In this document: in pieces, positions 35,887 through 47,784 of the stretch
Layout of the letters: each line of letters opens with the position of its first letter
Numbering within the stretch: position 1 is the first letter of the stretch
The notes under the pieces: generated by a model
Database searches by the model: none
What the model was told of the DNA's origin: nothing
The model's input: only the letters and a program-made list of their open reading frames with translations
NCBI GenBank assembly: GCA_015680685.1
Contig: MNCI01000952.1
Span: forward strand, 856,973-920,972
Reading direction: 5' to 3'
Source: Gnetum montanum
Lineage: Eukaryota > Streptophyta > Gnetopsida > Gnetales > Gnetaceae
DNA length: 64,000 nt
Translations under genes and position numbers: made by a program

Positions 35887-36774
35887 TGATAAATCATGTT
35901 TTTCAATGCTCCAATATTGGGGTGGTTGGGATATCATGTACCTGATATATCAGGTACATGATATCGTGGCCCAAGATGCAATAGCATACATTCGATATCG
36001 CAGGGTTACTTCCGGGTCTATAAATACAACATCCAAGCGCATAATTGGGAGTAAGTTTTTAGTAGTCAAGTAGTGAAACTCTTGTAGTTTGTCCATTTGA
36101 AAGTTAGAATATTTTCCAAGTGCCCGCAATAGGAGGCTTAAGTGTGAACAGATCTTTATTCAAGCATTGATGTACCTGAGCACACCATTGTGTTGGCAAT
36201 AAAGATGAGCTCTTTGATCCATTCCTTGCAACACTTGAGATTTTCTTTCTTATGCATTCACATATTGTTATTTCATGTAATTTACATTAATGTTATTCAT
36301 GTAGTAATTAATTTTGGTAAGTTAAGAAACTTATTAGAATACATAAGCACAACCCCTTCGAGCATACATATGACACTTGGTAGCTCAAAAACGATTAGCG
36401 TTTGATAACCCAACAATGTTTACACAAAGTTTAGGATGTGTTTGGGAAGTGGAAACAATTACTTGTGTTAGGCTAGATTAGACTATAGATACTTAGCAAT
36501 TAATCGCTCTTACTTTTAATCAATCTTACTTTTATTCTTGTTCTAGGTGAGTAATTCCATAAAAACACAAAATAATAAAAATCATATGCCTCAGTCACAC
36601 TTAACCATACAATTGCATTCCACAAGTGGGATTGGAAAGACAACGAACAAACAAAACGCACACATTGTTTAGCTCTAGTGTGCTTAGTAATTATAATCTG
36701 CAGAATTCGACTGAATTGCATGTGAACGCTTGTGATTTGTATGGTTTGGAGTAGGGGTACCTTGCCGCTCATCA
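35887..36774 (+). repeat. RT4 3' LTR (888 bp)
   Basis: Begins TGATAAATCATG, ends GCCGCTCATCA. TATAAATA at 36019-36026. U3 holds a perfect 36 bp palindrome (35930-35965). R-U5 has GTGAAACTCTTGTAGTTTG and a polyadenylation-type AATAAAGA at about 36200. Confidence 0.87.
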
Positions 36775-36999
36775 ATTGGTATGGAAGAGATAAGGTTTAA
36801 AACAACAAAAGTATCTTGAAAGGATATAACACTCAAATTAATGAAGACCTCATCAAAAAAGAGTATGCAAGAAAGCTAGAAAAATAGGAGAAAGTAAAAA
36901 AAGACTCGTGTTAAAAGTAAAATTGCTTACTTGAACTATATAAGTATCTTATAGTAACCAAAGAGAGGGAAAATTCTTCAAAATAGGGATATTCTTCTA

Positions 37000-37600
37000 T
37001 TACATGTGGTTTCCTTAATATTGAAGGCTCATTGGCTAATAAAGTTGCTACTTTAGATACTAATCATTTTTTCAATTATTTTAACTTGTTTATTTTTGCT
37101 AAAACTTGGGAAGATGCAAAATCTTTGATTGCATCTATTTTAGGCTTTCATATCATTTCTATTAGAAATAAGAATTCCAAAGGGAGGGGTAGACTTTATG
37201 GTGGTATTTTTCATTTAATTAAAAAGTCTAGAGATTAGTTTAATAAGGTGCACAAACTTTATGATAATAATGAATATTTGTAGATTCAAGTTCAAGGTAT
37301 TTCAAATATTCTTTATATTGCTTTTTTTTATTTTACTTTAAGAGATTTTTCTATTTACAATTCTTCTTATCTTCCATGAGAGCATCCTTTTTAGTACTTG
37401 GGTCAAGATATTGCAAAATTCTCTAGACTTGGTAAAGTTTTCCTTTATGGGGATTTTAATGCTCATATTAGACAAAGTTAGATTCAAAGGCCTTGTTGGA
37501 ATTTTAACTTAAAGTTTAGTTAAGGGCTCTATTTAGTTCACAAAAGATCATCTAGTGATCATAGCATAAATTAGAGGGCAATTCATTTCTTAGTGAGGTT
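37000..37600 (+). pseudogene. LINE endonuclease domain remnant
   Basis: An AP-type endonuclease nicks target DNA to prime reverse transcription. Visible: a 68-codon open segment (37032-37238) with NHFFNYFNLFIFAKTWEDA and GFHIISIRNKNSKGRGRLYG, then the YGDFNAHI box. Stops and frameshifts disrupt the rest. Confidence 0.65.
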
Positions 37601-38169
37601 ATTCCTTTGATTTTGTAATCATTAATGGCATTAGCAAATTTCCTTCCTCCTCTCATTTCACCTTTACTATGCACCAAGGTAACTCTTGCATTGATCTTCT
37701 CTTGTCTACTTATGAAAATATAGATGCAATGAAAAACATCCAGAATCTCCTTATCATTACCTAAAATTCACAATTTTTGCTTCAATTTATCATATTCATT
37801 ACTACAAATATAGAATTCATTGTCCCATAGAAGACCTTCATTAGGATTTTTAAATAAGAGTGGATAATATGTTGGTCAACAATGACAATGAGCTAGATTT
37901 GATTAATGTTCTTTTGTCTACAACTACTTAGGTGTAGATTAAGAAGAGTCCAACTTGTAGAAAATCTTGGTTTCATGTGGAATATTTGATAACTCATAAA
38001 GATATTATAGCTCTAAGTTTTAATGTTTCAATGCTGAAGAATTATAGAAAGCTTATACATTAAAAAAAAAGGCAATTCATTAAAGAAGAGTAGGAAAAAA
38101 TGATTAGTGAGCTTCAATCAAATCCAAAAAGCTTTTGGAATTTATTCCGAGATAGACAACAACATGGTT

Positions 38170-39390
38170 GGGATTTGTTTTTTATCTATTATTCAGACAT
38201 TCTTCAATGACCTGTTTAATCGAGATGTTCCTTCGACTATGTAAAATAACTTTAGTGTTCTTAGGTTATCCCTTAATTACATTTCTATAGGAATTTAAAG
38301 ATTATTTTCTAAGAAAGGTGTTGTTATTAATGGATTATATGTAGAGCTTTTTAAAGGAGGTGGACCATTGGTGTGGAAAGCAACTTGTAATCTTCTTAAT
38401 AAAGGGCTTTGATCTATTATTCAGACTTTCTTCAATGACCTTTTTAATCAAGATGTTCCTCCAACTATGTAAAATAACTTTAGTGTTCTTAAGTTCTTCC
38501 TTAATTACATTTCTATAGGAATTTAAAGATTATTTTCTAAGAAATGTGTTGTTATTAATGGATTATATGTAGAGCTTTTTAAAGGAGGTGGACCATTGGT
38601 ATGGAAAGCATCTTGTAATCTTCTTAATAAAGGGCTTTGACATGGTTTGGATCACTCTTCGTATTTTAGTCTAGTCTTGCTTTTCAAAAAGGGAGATAGG
38701 ATAGATCTTAGAAATTACTACTTGATTGCAATCAATTCAATATTCACTATGCTTTTGGGCACAAATTTCAAGAATAAAATTAGTTCATAGGTAGAAATGT
38801 AAGGTCATCGACTCAATTACAAGCAGGCTATAGGAAAAATCATTATACTCTACACCATCTAATAACTTAGTGTCATTGTTTAGAGAAAGAAAAAAGACCC
38901 AATCATATAAACTTTGGAAGAGACTAGGTAGCATTAACATTCCACAAGATCTCCTTTCTACTACTAAAAGAATCTATGAGATAGTTAACATTCTTATTGA
39001 AGATAATCTTACTCAAGAAGGAACAATTATCAATAACTTTATTGGAGTTAAACAAGGTTGTCCTTTTTTCCCTACCCTTTTTGTCATATTTATAGATGAA
39101 TTGGAGAAATGGATGCAAAATGCCTCTAATCATGCTATGTTAGTGAATGGATTATTTTTTTAGCATGCTTCTCCTTACAAATGATGTGGCCTTGATTGCA
39201 AAATTAACTACAAGATTAAATTATACACTTCAAATTCTCTATGACTATTGCAACCATTTTGGTATGAAAGTTAATATTAATAAGACTAAAACTCTAGTTT
39301 ATTGTACTAGAACTAGAAATTACAATTTTTTCCTTGGAGAAAAAAGACTTAATATGTGTGAATTTTATAAATATTTGGAAGTTTAATTTG
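38170..39390 (+). pseudogene. LINE reverse transcriptase domain remnant
   Basis: Motifs in order: KKGDRIDLRNYYLI (about 38690), QAGYRKNHYTLHHLIT (38820), then KLWKRLGSINIPQDLL (38905), GVKQGCPFFPTLF (39048), and LLTNDVALIAK (39170), where LINEs normally have (Y/F)ADD. The motif A segment (FxDxxKAFD) that should precede KLWKRLG is absent. A 228 bp tandem duplication lies upstream. Confidence 0.72.
38184..38639 (+). repeat. 228 bp tandem duplication inside the LINE
   Basis: Copy 1 (38184-38411) and copy 2 (38412-38639) align at a constant offset of 228 with no indel and a limited number of substitutions. The length is 76 codons, so the duplication is in phase. Both copies include GGAGGTGGACCATTGGT. 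Confidence 0.88.
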
Positions 39391-40420
39391 CAAGTAATTA
39401 TAGTTGGAATACCCTTATTTCTCAAAGGGTTTAAAGTGACATGAAAACTTTATTTTCCCTAAGAAATAATTGTAATAGAAAACAAATTTTAGCATGGGAG
39501 ATCATAAGAAAAATTTTTTCCAGTCTTGTCCAACTTGTATTATCATATGGGTGTGTTGCATGTAGACCTTCTCTTTCCATACATAATTGGAAAAAATTAG
39601 AGCATGTTCAAAAACAATTTCTTATATATAAATTTCAAGTGAAAATGTAAACTTCTTATGATATCTTACTTTTAGAAGAAGATTTCCTTCCTCTTGAAGG
39701 TAAAGCCCTTTGTCAATTTATTGCTTATACTTAGAAGTTAAGTCACATGAAGGAATTCAATTATGCTAAGGAGATAATGAATGCTACACAAGAAAATGGA
39801 TGGTTACATCAAGGAAAATTATGGCTATTATTATAAAATATTATAATAGAGGATCTTCCTTTAAACAAAAGGCTCTTCCAGAAGGCTATAAAGAAAAAGT
39901 CTAGCTAAAGTTTGGTTGAATATGTTAACGAAAAAGCATTTTTATTTACATTTTGTTAGAGCAGGTTTGTTATCTTATTCTAAAAAGTATATATTCTTAG
40001 TTATTTCTATTTATTTAAGGAATTAAATTACTTAATCAAGAATGAGCTCTCATCATCTCCTTCTTGAGATAGATCTTTAATCAACTTGCCAAGAGAAGAG
40101 TAGTTTTGTAAACTATGCAAATACAGCATAGAAGATGAAGACCATATTTTTTTGTTTTTCCCATATTTGGCTCACATTCAAATGAATGATACTATTAATT
40201 GTTGTTGATTATTTTATTTCAAATTGATCCTATCTACTTGGGGCATTACATCAATGATGTTTTAAACTTTCTTGAAAACTATGTTGAGGCTTTGTACCCA
40301 TCCAACAAATCCTTTGTGATTTCTTGGACGTGATAGAAATTTCTAGTTTTTAGTTTCCAGTTTTCAATAATAGGCTTCTCTTTTTTTGCTTATTTCATCT
40401 TCAAAAATTTGCATCATGTC

Positions 40421-40618
40421 AAGTCTTTGTTAGTAATAACTTTTTCTCACTAAATAGAGGTATTAATGCACCTACTTGGAAATCAACAAACTAATCAAAA
40501 CTATCATGCATATGACATCCATGGACATAATTTTTCATTGTCCCATGTCATATTATAGTATCATATCACTGATTCACTATGTGCATTTATGATTAAACTC
40601 TACTTTTTTATGGACATT
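40421..40618. other. Short spacer, nothing recognised
   Basis: AT-rich DNA between the LINE tail and the RT5 5' LTR; it includes the left flank acatt of RT5. Confidence 0.5.
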
Positions 40619-41645
40619 TGATGAGAGCGATTACTCTAGCAATTATTCTAATTATTAAAGCAGTTACTCTAGTGATTACTCTAGCAATTATTCTAATTAT
40701 TACAATAGTTACTCTAGTGGTTACTCTAGCAGTTACTCTAATTATTAGAGTGGTTACTCTAGCTTACTCTAGTAGTTATTCTAATTATTAGAGTGGTTAC
40801 TATAGTGGTTACTTTAGCAGTTATTCTAATTATTAGAGTGGTTACTCTAATTGTTAGAGTAGTTACTCCCAAGCCTATAAATACAGTGCCCAGGTGCACA
40901 ATTGGGAAGGAAGTCTTTTAGCAGTCAAGTAGCGAAACTCTTGCAGTCTGTTTGAAAGTTAGAGTGTTTTCCAAGTTCCCGCAATAGGAGGTCAAAGTAT
41001 GGACGGATCTTTATTCGAGCATTCTATACCTGAGCACACCTTGTGTACGGCAATAAAGACAAGCTCTTTAATTCATCCTTGCAACACTTGAGATTTGTTT
41101 TCTTAAGTATTTTTTTATTTTATTTTCTTATGCATTTATTTTATTTTATTTTATTTTATGCACTTTACATTTCTTTTATTAGCATAGCAATTCATTTTGA
41201 TCAATTAAGCAACTTGTTAAATTACACAAGCATGACCACTTCGAGCATGCGTGTAACGCTTGGTAACCTAATAACAATTAGCGTTTGGTAATCCTAGCAA
41301 TGTTGCACTAGTTCAGGCTGTGTATGGCAAGTGGGAAAGGATGCTGGTGTTAGGATTAGTTAGAACTTAGCTAATGAGTAGTTAAGTTAAATTAGTCACT
41401 TAGTTACCTCTCTTTTTCCCTACTAGCGCAGGACATAAAAACATAAAAGCTATAAAAATCATATGCCTTAAGCTTACTTAACCATACAATCGTGACATAC
41501 AAGTAACCTTGGGAAGACAATGATCAACCAACTTGTCCTTGTTTCACAAGGGCACATAAGCACTTAGTACTTGGAATTCAACCAGATCGTGCGTGAAACA
41601 CTCATATTCGTATGGTTGAGTGTAGGGGTACATCGCCGCTCATCA
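40619..41645 (+). repeat. RT5 5' LTR (1027 bp)
   Basis: TGATGAGAGCG to GCCGCTCATCA. The U3 first 257 bp is an array of TTACTCTAG-type 12 bp modules and TTATTCTAATTATTAGAG. TATAAATA is at 40876-40883. R starts with AGCAGTCAAGTAGCGAAACTC; AATAAAGAC at about 41052 is a likely polyadenylation signal. From the TATA box to the end it is 770 bp, the same length as in the 3' LTR. Confidence 0.9.
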
Positions 41646-41646
41646 T

Positions 41647-41664
41647 TGGCACCGTTGCCAAGGA
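41647..41664 (+). other. RT5 primer binding site (tRNA-Asp type)
   Basis: TGGCACCGTTGCCAAGGA, three mismatches to the tRNA-Asp complement, all G-to-A; one base after the LTR. Confidence 0.8.
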
Positions 41665-41781
41665 CTTAGTCATTTGTGTGCTAACTAAAACATAGGAAAT
41701 CATTCACATCGTTGGAACAAACCCTTAGGATTGGTTGAGAAAATAATAAACAAGAATACATTGCACACTGAACAAACAAGT

Positions 41782-44107
41782 ATGTCTCCTTCTTCATACG
41801 GAAGCGCCTCACTGCCTAGGTCTGAAACAGAAAATAGTCAACATCGTAATACACATGACGTTGATCCACCAGTACCTCAACAAGTTTGAGTGGTATATAT
41901 TCATCCTGATGAGTATATTCACTTTTATCCTTCATCAATATGAACAACTACGTTGGCGAGACTTAGAAGGTAACATAGTGTTACCTCCCAATTGTTCAAT
42001 CCTGAGCATGCTTCTTCATGCTCTCACATGAATTGGCATGCTGCACTTACATGTAGAATATGTTTTGCAAGACCATGACTTGAGATAATACCATCCCATA
42101 GAGGCATAACGTCAAAGGGACTTGCAACAGGAGAGACATCATAAGTCTTTGAAGGGTAAGTGGTCCCAGGATGCCCCACATGTCTTAAGCAAAAATGAGG
42201 GTGGTGAACGTACCTCAGGCAAACACCCACACAACGATGTTCCTCCCCTTGGCCTTGGCCAAGGGGTTGTGTATCAGAACCTTCATTCCACTATTCATAA
42301 CCCAGGTTCTGATACCCACGGGCACAAAGGGTCCAAAAAAGGAACACAGACACATGATAAAGGTCACCATTCTAATCGAAATCGTAATCAAGGCCATGAC
42401 TGCCAAATAGAAGGTAGTAGACACTGTCATGGTGAGGGTTCTCCTTCTTCTTCACCTTCATCATCTCATTCACCCTCGCCTTCGATATCCAAATGTGACC
42501 ATAAAGAAAAAGACCATGGGGATAAAGGTAGGCAAAGTGGAAGTCATAGGCAAAACAACCAGGAAAGGGGATGAGGGCACTTTAGAGAGTCACGACATAG
42601 AAGAAGGAAGAGTAGGAAACAATGTAGGCATCATAGATACCATGGATAAGACGATCACAATGAACCCCTACTCACTACTCAAAGTATGTTAGAAATAACT
42701 GAGGCTGTTAGAATTCTAACAAGGCACCAAAAATATAGTAGGATCAAGATATTAGATATGAACAATATTCCATGATTTGAAGGGGCATACAACGTTGATC
42801 CTCAGAATCATTTACAAGCATTCCATGATGCGTGTGCCTTACAAAACATAGAGAACGAATGGAAAAAACCTAAGTTCTTCCCGTGGACACTAGTTAAAGG
42901 AGTGGAGAGCTAGTACTGGTCCTTACAACTAGAATCTATTTGTAGATGGGGTACTATGTTAGAATTATTCAATGATAAGTACTAAACATACTCCCGAGCA
43001 TCTAACTTGTGAAAGAAAATCCAAGGCTGGAAACAAGGAGGACACGAACCCTTGGATGCTACCATGGGATGATACTATGCACTATTACATCATTGTCCTG
43101 GCCATCGTTATTCGCAAAGGGATCAACTGTGCCATCTCGTGGTTGGGATTAGGCATGAAATGACAAGAACCCTTAGGACTTATGCCCAAGATAGACTATC
43201 CAAGCTTAGGTCCCATCAAATTCAAAGACTATTAGAGTAAGTTGCTAAGGAAAAAGGTGAGCTACGGAAGAGAGAAAGTGCAGAAGAGTATAATCGAGAT
43301 CCTTCCCTTCGGAAAAGGGAAGTAAGATTTTGTGAGGATGAAGAAGAGTCACCACTCAAAGAGTTGATGAATAGGAAAACTTTGCCTATCCAAAAGATGA
43401 CATCAAAATTTTCAACAAAGGTAGACCAAATGTGGGATTCCCTAGATAATATATTTTAAACTATTCTTAAAATAGTAGAGGATTCTAGAGAGCAGGGTAA
43501 TGAGAAAAGAAAAAAGAAACAAGCTAAACATGCACATAGCAGGGGTAAGGGCAAAGTTGCCATCATTGAAGAGGTTGTGGATTCGGAAACAAACAATGAT
43601 AGTGGATGTGAAACATGTCAATATGACCATCCTAAGGAATGTTGCCCTATAATCTCACATCTATAGGAGTTTGGGGTGTATGCACTCAACCCACGATTAA
43701 ACAAAAGGCAAACACCCCAAAGGTTACCTTATCCTCAAGGTAACCCAAGGTAGTTCCACCAACCCTTAACATATTATCCCAATGGAACTTCACCACAACT
43801 AATTAAGCAATATTAATAGTGGCAGCATCCATAATTATGGGGAATGTCACCACCAAGGCAATAGTATCCTTACTAGCAACCTAACCCGTATGGATATTAC
43901 GTGCGGAAGCCAATCTCCCCACATGACTCTACTGGTCACGTCACTTCTCAACCTTACTACCAATCCCACGAGTATTATGGGACTCCCTCTTCTAGAGGTG
44001 ATATTCAGCAAGCATATCATCCTTCTCATCTAACTGCATCTCTTCCACCAATAGCTCCACTACCACCTGCTCCCGCGATGCAAGGTGAAATCCCTACCCA
44101 ACCGTAA
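41782..44107 (+). pseudogene. gag: RT5 gag polyprotein (decayed)
   Basis: ATG at 41782 (MSPSSYGSASLPR). N-terminal block HPDEYIHFYP. Low-complexity His/Ser/Asp linker 42122-42574, open for 150 codons and homologous to 938-1375 of RT1. Capsid 42690-43460: MLEITEAVRI, FHDACALQNIENEWKK, TMLELFNDKY, then LRKREVRFCEDEEES. Basic stretch KRKKKQAKHAHSRGKGK, then a knuckle at 43607-43642 reading CETCQYDHPKEC (C-x2-C-x3-H-x3-C). The Pro/Tyr-rich tail ends PPAPAMQGEIPTQP at 44107. About ten stops, mostly TAG/TAA/TGA from Gln or Trp codons. Confidence 0.85.
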
Positions 44108-44249
44108 CAACGTAACGCCATGAGAGCTGTTAACTCTCAACCTACTATTGGTTCCAACAACCACATGAAGAAAAGACCTTTCTTTAGAACCAACAGTCCA
44201 ACCAAGCCCTTGTAATCACAAGCGGTTGATTCCTTAGATGCCTCAGTAT

Positions 44250-45060
44250 CAATCAAAACTTCAAAGGCCCCTTCAACCCAATCACCGCACTCAACGCATA
44301 CAGTCATGCTAACACATGCCATTACCAATTGGATCAAAGTTGGCCACCTTCCTAGGAAATTCCCTGATCCTGGGAGTCCTCTGATATACTTACAAATCAT
44401 TGGAAATGTGTCATGTAAGGCTCTTTTGGATTCAGTTTCTAGTGTCAACTTGATTTCTCAAGAAATGTACAAGGCCTGGAACCTACCTCCATTGAAGAAG
44501 AGTAACATTCGTCTAGAGTTGGCTGACCAGTCCATCACTATCCCATTGGGACTAGTGGAAGACATTGTTAGCACTGTTTGTGGGTGGTCGTACCCAACTG
44601 ACTTCCTAGTAATTCAGGTAAACAGCGGTAAGGGGGACTTCCCAATCATAATGGGAAGAGCATGGCTAAGCACCATCGATGCATGCCTAGGAATCTATAA
44701 TCTTTCCCTAGAAATATCAAAGGAAAATACATTCCAAAAGATCAAGAAGAAGAAAGTTTCATGCATCACATATAGTGACACAAGGTGTAATTGCGTGCAG
44801 AGGTCATAATTTGTGCAAACTTTAGCATTGCCTGCATGCAATCAGTATGTACAAGTGATTAACATACAAAGATGCATGTATGTAGTAACCACACGATAGG
44901 AAGACATCCAATGGCTAACAGCTGATCAAGAAAGTAGTTCCCTCATATACATGGAACCAACTGAGGGTTTGACTTGTGCTTACATCGATAGCATAGACAC
45001 ATTAGAGCAAGTCCATTGCCAACTTCCAAGTCTTAACCTTGAAAATATCAACTAGGGGAA
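44250..45060 (+). pseudogene. pro: RT5 protease and linker (decayed)
   Basis: A 167-codon open segment (44306-44809) spans the retropepsin-like domain. Active-site box LLDSVSSVNLIS has the catalytic Asp but Val for Gly. Flap and C-terminal parts: KKSNIRLELADQSITIPL, GWSYPTDFLVI, DFPIIMGRAWLS, then LSLEISKENTF. The linker with YVVTTR-EDIQWL runs to 45060. Closest match is RT4 30363-30716. Confidence 0.82.
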
Positions 45061-45061
45061 G

Positions 45062-46640
45062 TTGGAAATACCTGAGAAATTTAAGCAAGATCCCCTCGAG
45101 CTGAAACCATTGCCCACCAATATGGAATACACGTTTCTTAAAAATAGAAAATCGGTAATTATCAACGCTAAGCTTGCTCCTCAACAGAAAGAAGAACTGC
45201 TGAAGGTAATAAATAAATGGTCGAAATCCTTTGCTTGCTCATATCCCGAATTAACTAAAATAGATCCTAGAATATGTCAACATAGAATTTACACTTATCC
45301 CTCCATGAAGCCTCAAAGACAATTGTAGAGGCGATTAAACCCTAAGCTGAAGCAAGTAGTTAAGAAAGAAATTGAACAGTTTCTCAAGGTTGGGTTCATA
45401 TACCCCATTGCTGATAGCGAATGGATTAGCCCCTTAGTTATTGTGCCTAAAAAGGGAGGCAAATGGAGGGTGTGCATAGATTTCAGGCTACTAAATATGG
45501 AAATATTCAAAGATCACTTTCCATTATTATTTCGCAACCAAGTCTTAGACACCATCACACGGCATCGCTATTACAGTTTTCTAGATGGATATAGCGTATA
45601 TTACCAAATACAAATAGCCCCAGAAGACCAAGCCAAGACTTCGTTCACCAGTCCTTGGGGAATGTTTGCATACAAACAGATGTCATTTGGCTTGTGCAAT
45701 GCCCCTGCAACATTTCAATGACTAGTTCTAAGCATATTCTAACAGCAGATAAGGAATGGTGTGGAGGTCTTTATGGATAACTTCTCAACTTATGGAGAAA
45801 ACTTTGATCAAGCCTTGGACTAGTTGGAGCAAGTGTTAAAAAGATGTGTAGAAACCAATTTGAGGCTCAACTGGTAGAAAATCCATTTGATGATCCAAGA
45901 AGGCATAGTACTAGGGCACAAAATCTCACACACAAGGATATAGATAGACCCCGAGAAAATCAAAATTATCCAAGGAATTACCCATCAACCGAAAACTGTC
46001 AAAGATATTCGATCATTCCTTAGACATACTCGCTACTATAGGAGATTTATTGAGAAGTTTTCAAAAGTTTCTAAACCATTAGTGGAATTAACAAAAAAGG
46101 ACGTACCTTTCTAGTGGACCATGGAATGCGAATTAGCTTTCCAAACTCTGAAACAAAACCTAGTAGAAACACTCATTCTACAAGCTCCTGACTAGTCCAA
46201 ACCATTTCATATCATGACTAATGCATCCAACTATGCTTTAGGAGCTGTGCTTACATAGTTAGATGACCAGGAGCAACCTTATTACGTCTACTGTGCAAGT
46301 AGAAGTATCGCTAGTGCACAACTTAACTACACTACCACAAAGAAAGAATTAATGGCTGTAGTGTTTGCACTAGAAAAGTTTAGACACTATGTATTGGGAT
46401 ATAAAGTATATATACATATAGATCACAGTGCAATCCAGTTCCTCATGAATAAGCCAATGGTAAGCCCTCATATCATACAATGGCTTGTAATCTTACAAGA
46501 GTTTGATTTAACAATGATCAATCGCAAGGGCACCAAGAATATAGTTGCTTATCATTTCTCTTGGTTGCGATGGGACAACAAAGAGGATGAGTATCCAATT
46601 TCTAATCATTTCCCTGATGAATTCCTCTTTGCTGGTGTAG
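45062..46640 (+). pseudogene. pol: RT5 reverse transcriptase and RNase H (decayed)
   Basis: Lead-in EIPEKFKQDPLELKPLP. RT: VGFIYPIADSEWISPLVIVP, KGGKWRVCIDFRLLN, SFLDGYSVYYQIQIAPEDQA (motif A Asp present), MSFGLCNAPATFQ, and FMDNFSTYG, where the second catalytic Asp is Asn. Thumb/connection: RSFLRHTRYYRRFI. RNase H: FHIMTNASNYALGAVL (first catalytic Asp changed to Asn), LNYTTTKKELMAVVFALEKF and IHIDHSAIQFLMNKP. The RNase H to linker segment 46352-46756 is open for 134 codons. Confidence 0.87.
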
Positions 46641-46759
46641 TGAATAATCAATCATCCACGGAGACAAACTGGTATAGTAGCATTGTTACTTATCTCCTCA
46701 CCCAACAAACACCACAAGAGTTAAACCTTAAGAAGAAACAACAATTTCTTCACTAAGCC

Positions 46760-47784
46760 AAGTACTTTATGGAGATCAATGAGCAACTTTACAAAAGTGT
46801 TTCCTAATGGCTTAGTTCAATGGTGTGTTCCTGATATAGATAAACTACGAGTTCCCCAAGATGCTCATGAGGGTACTTATGGTGGTCATTACACTAGGAG
46901 ACGAATGGCCATCAAGATCCTTCTTGTAGGATATTATTGGCCTACATTATTTCGGGATGCCCATCGTTTCATCCAATCTTGTGAGCACTGTCAACATGAT
47001 GGGGGAATGACTGCTAGAATGGAGGGTCCACAACAATGGATTCAACCATTAGAACCCTTTGACATTTGGGGAATTGATTTTATGGGGCTAATTACACCAA
47101 TGTCCAATGGAAAAGATTATATTATTTTTGTCACATGCACTTATTTCAGACAATGGTACACACTTCATAGGAGAAACTTTTCGAAAATTAATGCAACGCT
47201 TAGGGGTTGAGCATAAATTGACTACACCATACCACCCCTAAGAAAACGGTCAAGAAAAAGTCACCAACAGGGAGATTACGAAGATATTGAGAAGAACCAT
47301 TAGCAAGTTTAGGCGAGATTGGAGCACTAAACTAAACGATGCTCTTTGGGCATACCGCTCCACATGGAAACTCCCTACATGATACTCTCCCTATGAGTTA
47401 GTGTATGGTAAATTACCAATGCTTCCCATTCAAACTGACCTCCGTACACTACCCACAGCATGTGACCTCAACCTTGACCTTGATCTAGCACAGAAACAAT
47501 GGTTAGTAACCCTTAACTTCCTAGATGAAAATCGATTAGCTGCCCTATCATCTAACGAATTTCACAAGGCCTTCAATAAATAATGTCATCACCTAAGAAT
47601 TGGGAAAGTTAAATATCAACCAAGAGATAAGGTTCTCTACTAGAATCCCACACATGTGCCACAACATACTAAATTTCAAATACTATGGGAAGGACCTTAT
47701 ATTATTTATGCAACTTTTCCTTCAAGGACCATGACAATATACAAACTTGAGAGCCCGGATAAGAAACTTTTAGTCAAAGTGCAA
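46760..47784 (+). pseudogene. int: RT5 integrase (decayed, internally deleted)
   Basis: Open segment 46779-47210 holds the zinc finger: AHEGTYGGHYTRRRM (H-x6-H) and SCEHCQHDGGM (C-x2-C). The first Asp is in FDIWGIDFMGLITPMSNGKD. About 50 codons are deleted after YIIF, joining directly to DNGTHF in another frame near 47145. The catalytic Glu position reads NGQEKVTNRE (Lys for Glu). C-terminal part: AYRSTWKLPT, SPYELVYGKLPML, VPQHTKFQILWEGPYII. It is cut by the N at 47785. No chromodomain. Confidence 0.82.

Larger units (their letters stand above)
27161..36774 (+). mobile_element. RT4: Athila-like LTR retrotransposon, gag-pol, 5' LTR truncated
   Basis: Plus-strand order: last 368 bp of the 5' LTR, primer site, gag, protease, RT, RNase H, integrase, 2 kb non-coding region, polypurine tract, complete 3' LTR. 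Unlike RT2 and RT3 there is no extra ORF before the 3' LTR. The first ~520 bp of the 5' LTR are missing at the junction with RT3. A target duplication cannot be tested for that reason. Confidence 0.85.
36950..40420 (+). mobile_element. LINE (non-LTR retrotransposon) relic
   Basis: Plus-strand remains of one ORF in several frames. An endonuclease-like part (36990-37560) has FLNIEGSLANKVA, FIFAKTW, GRGRLYGGI and the signature VFLYGDFNAHI (about 37435), then SSDHSIN. The RT part (38170-39390) has GGGPLVWKA, LLFKKGDRIDLRNYYLI, GVKQGCPFFPTLFVIFIDELE and LTNDVALIAK. A C-terminal region (39440-40200) ends in KLCKYSIEDEDHIFLFFPYL, the Cys/His-rich tail seen in many LINEs. No poly(A) tail or target duplication was identified. 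It fills the gap between RT4 and RT5. Confidence 0.8.
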
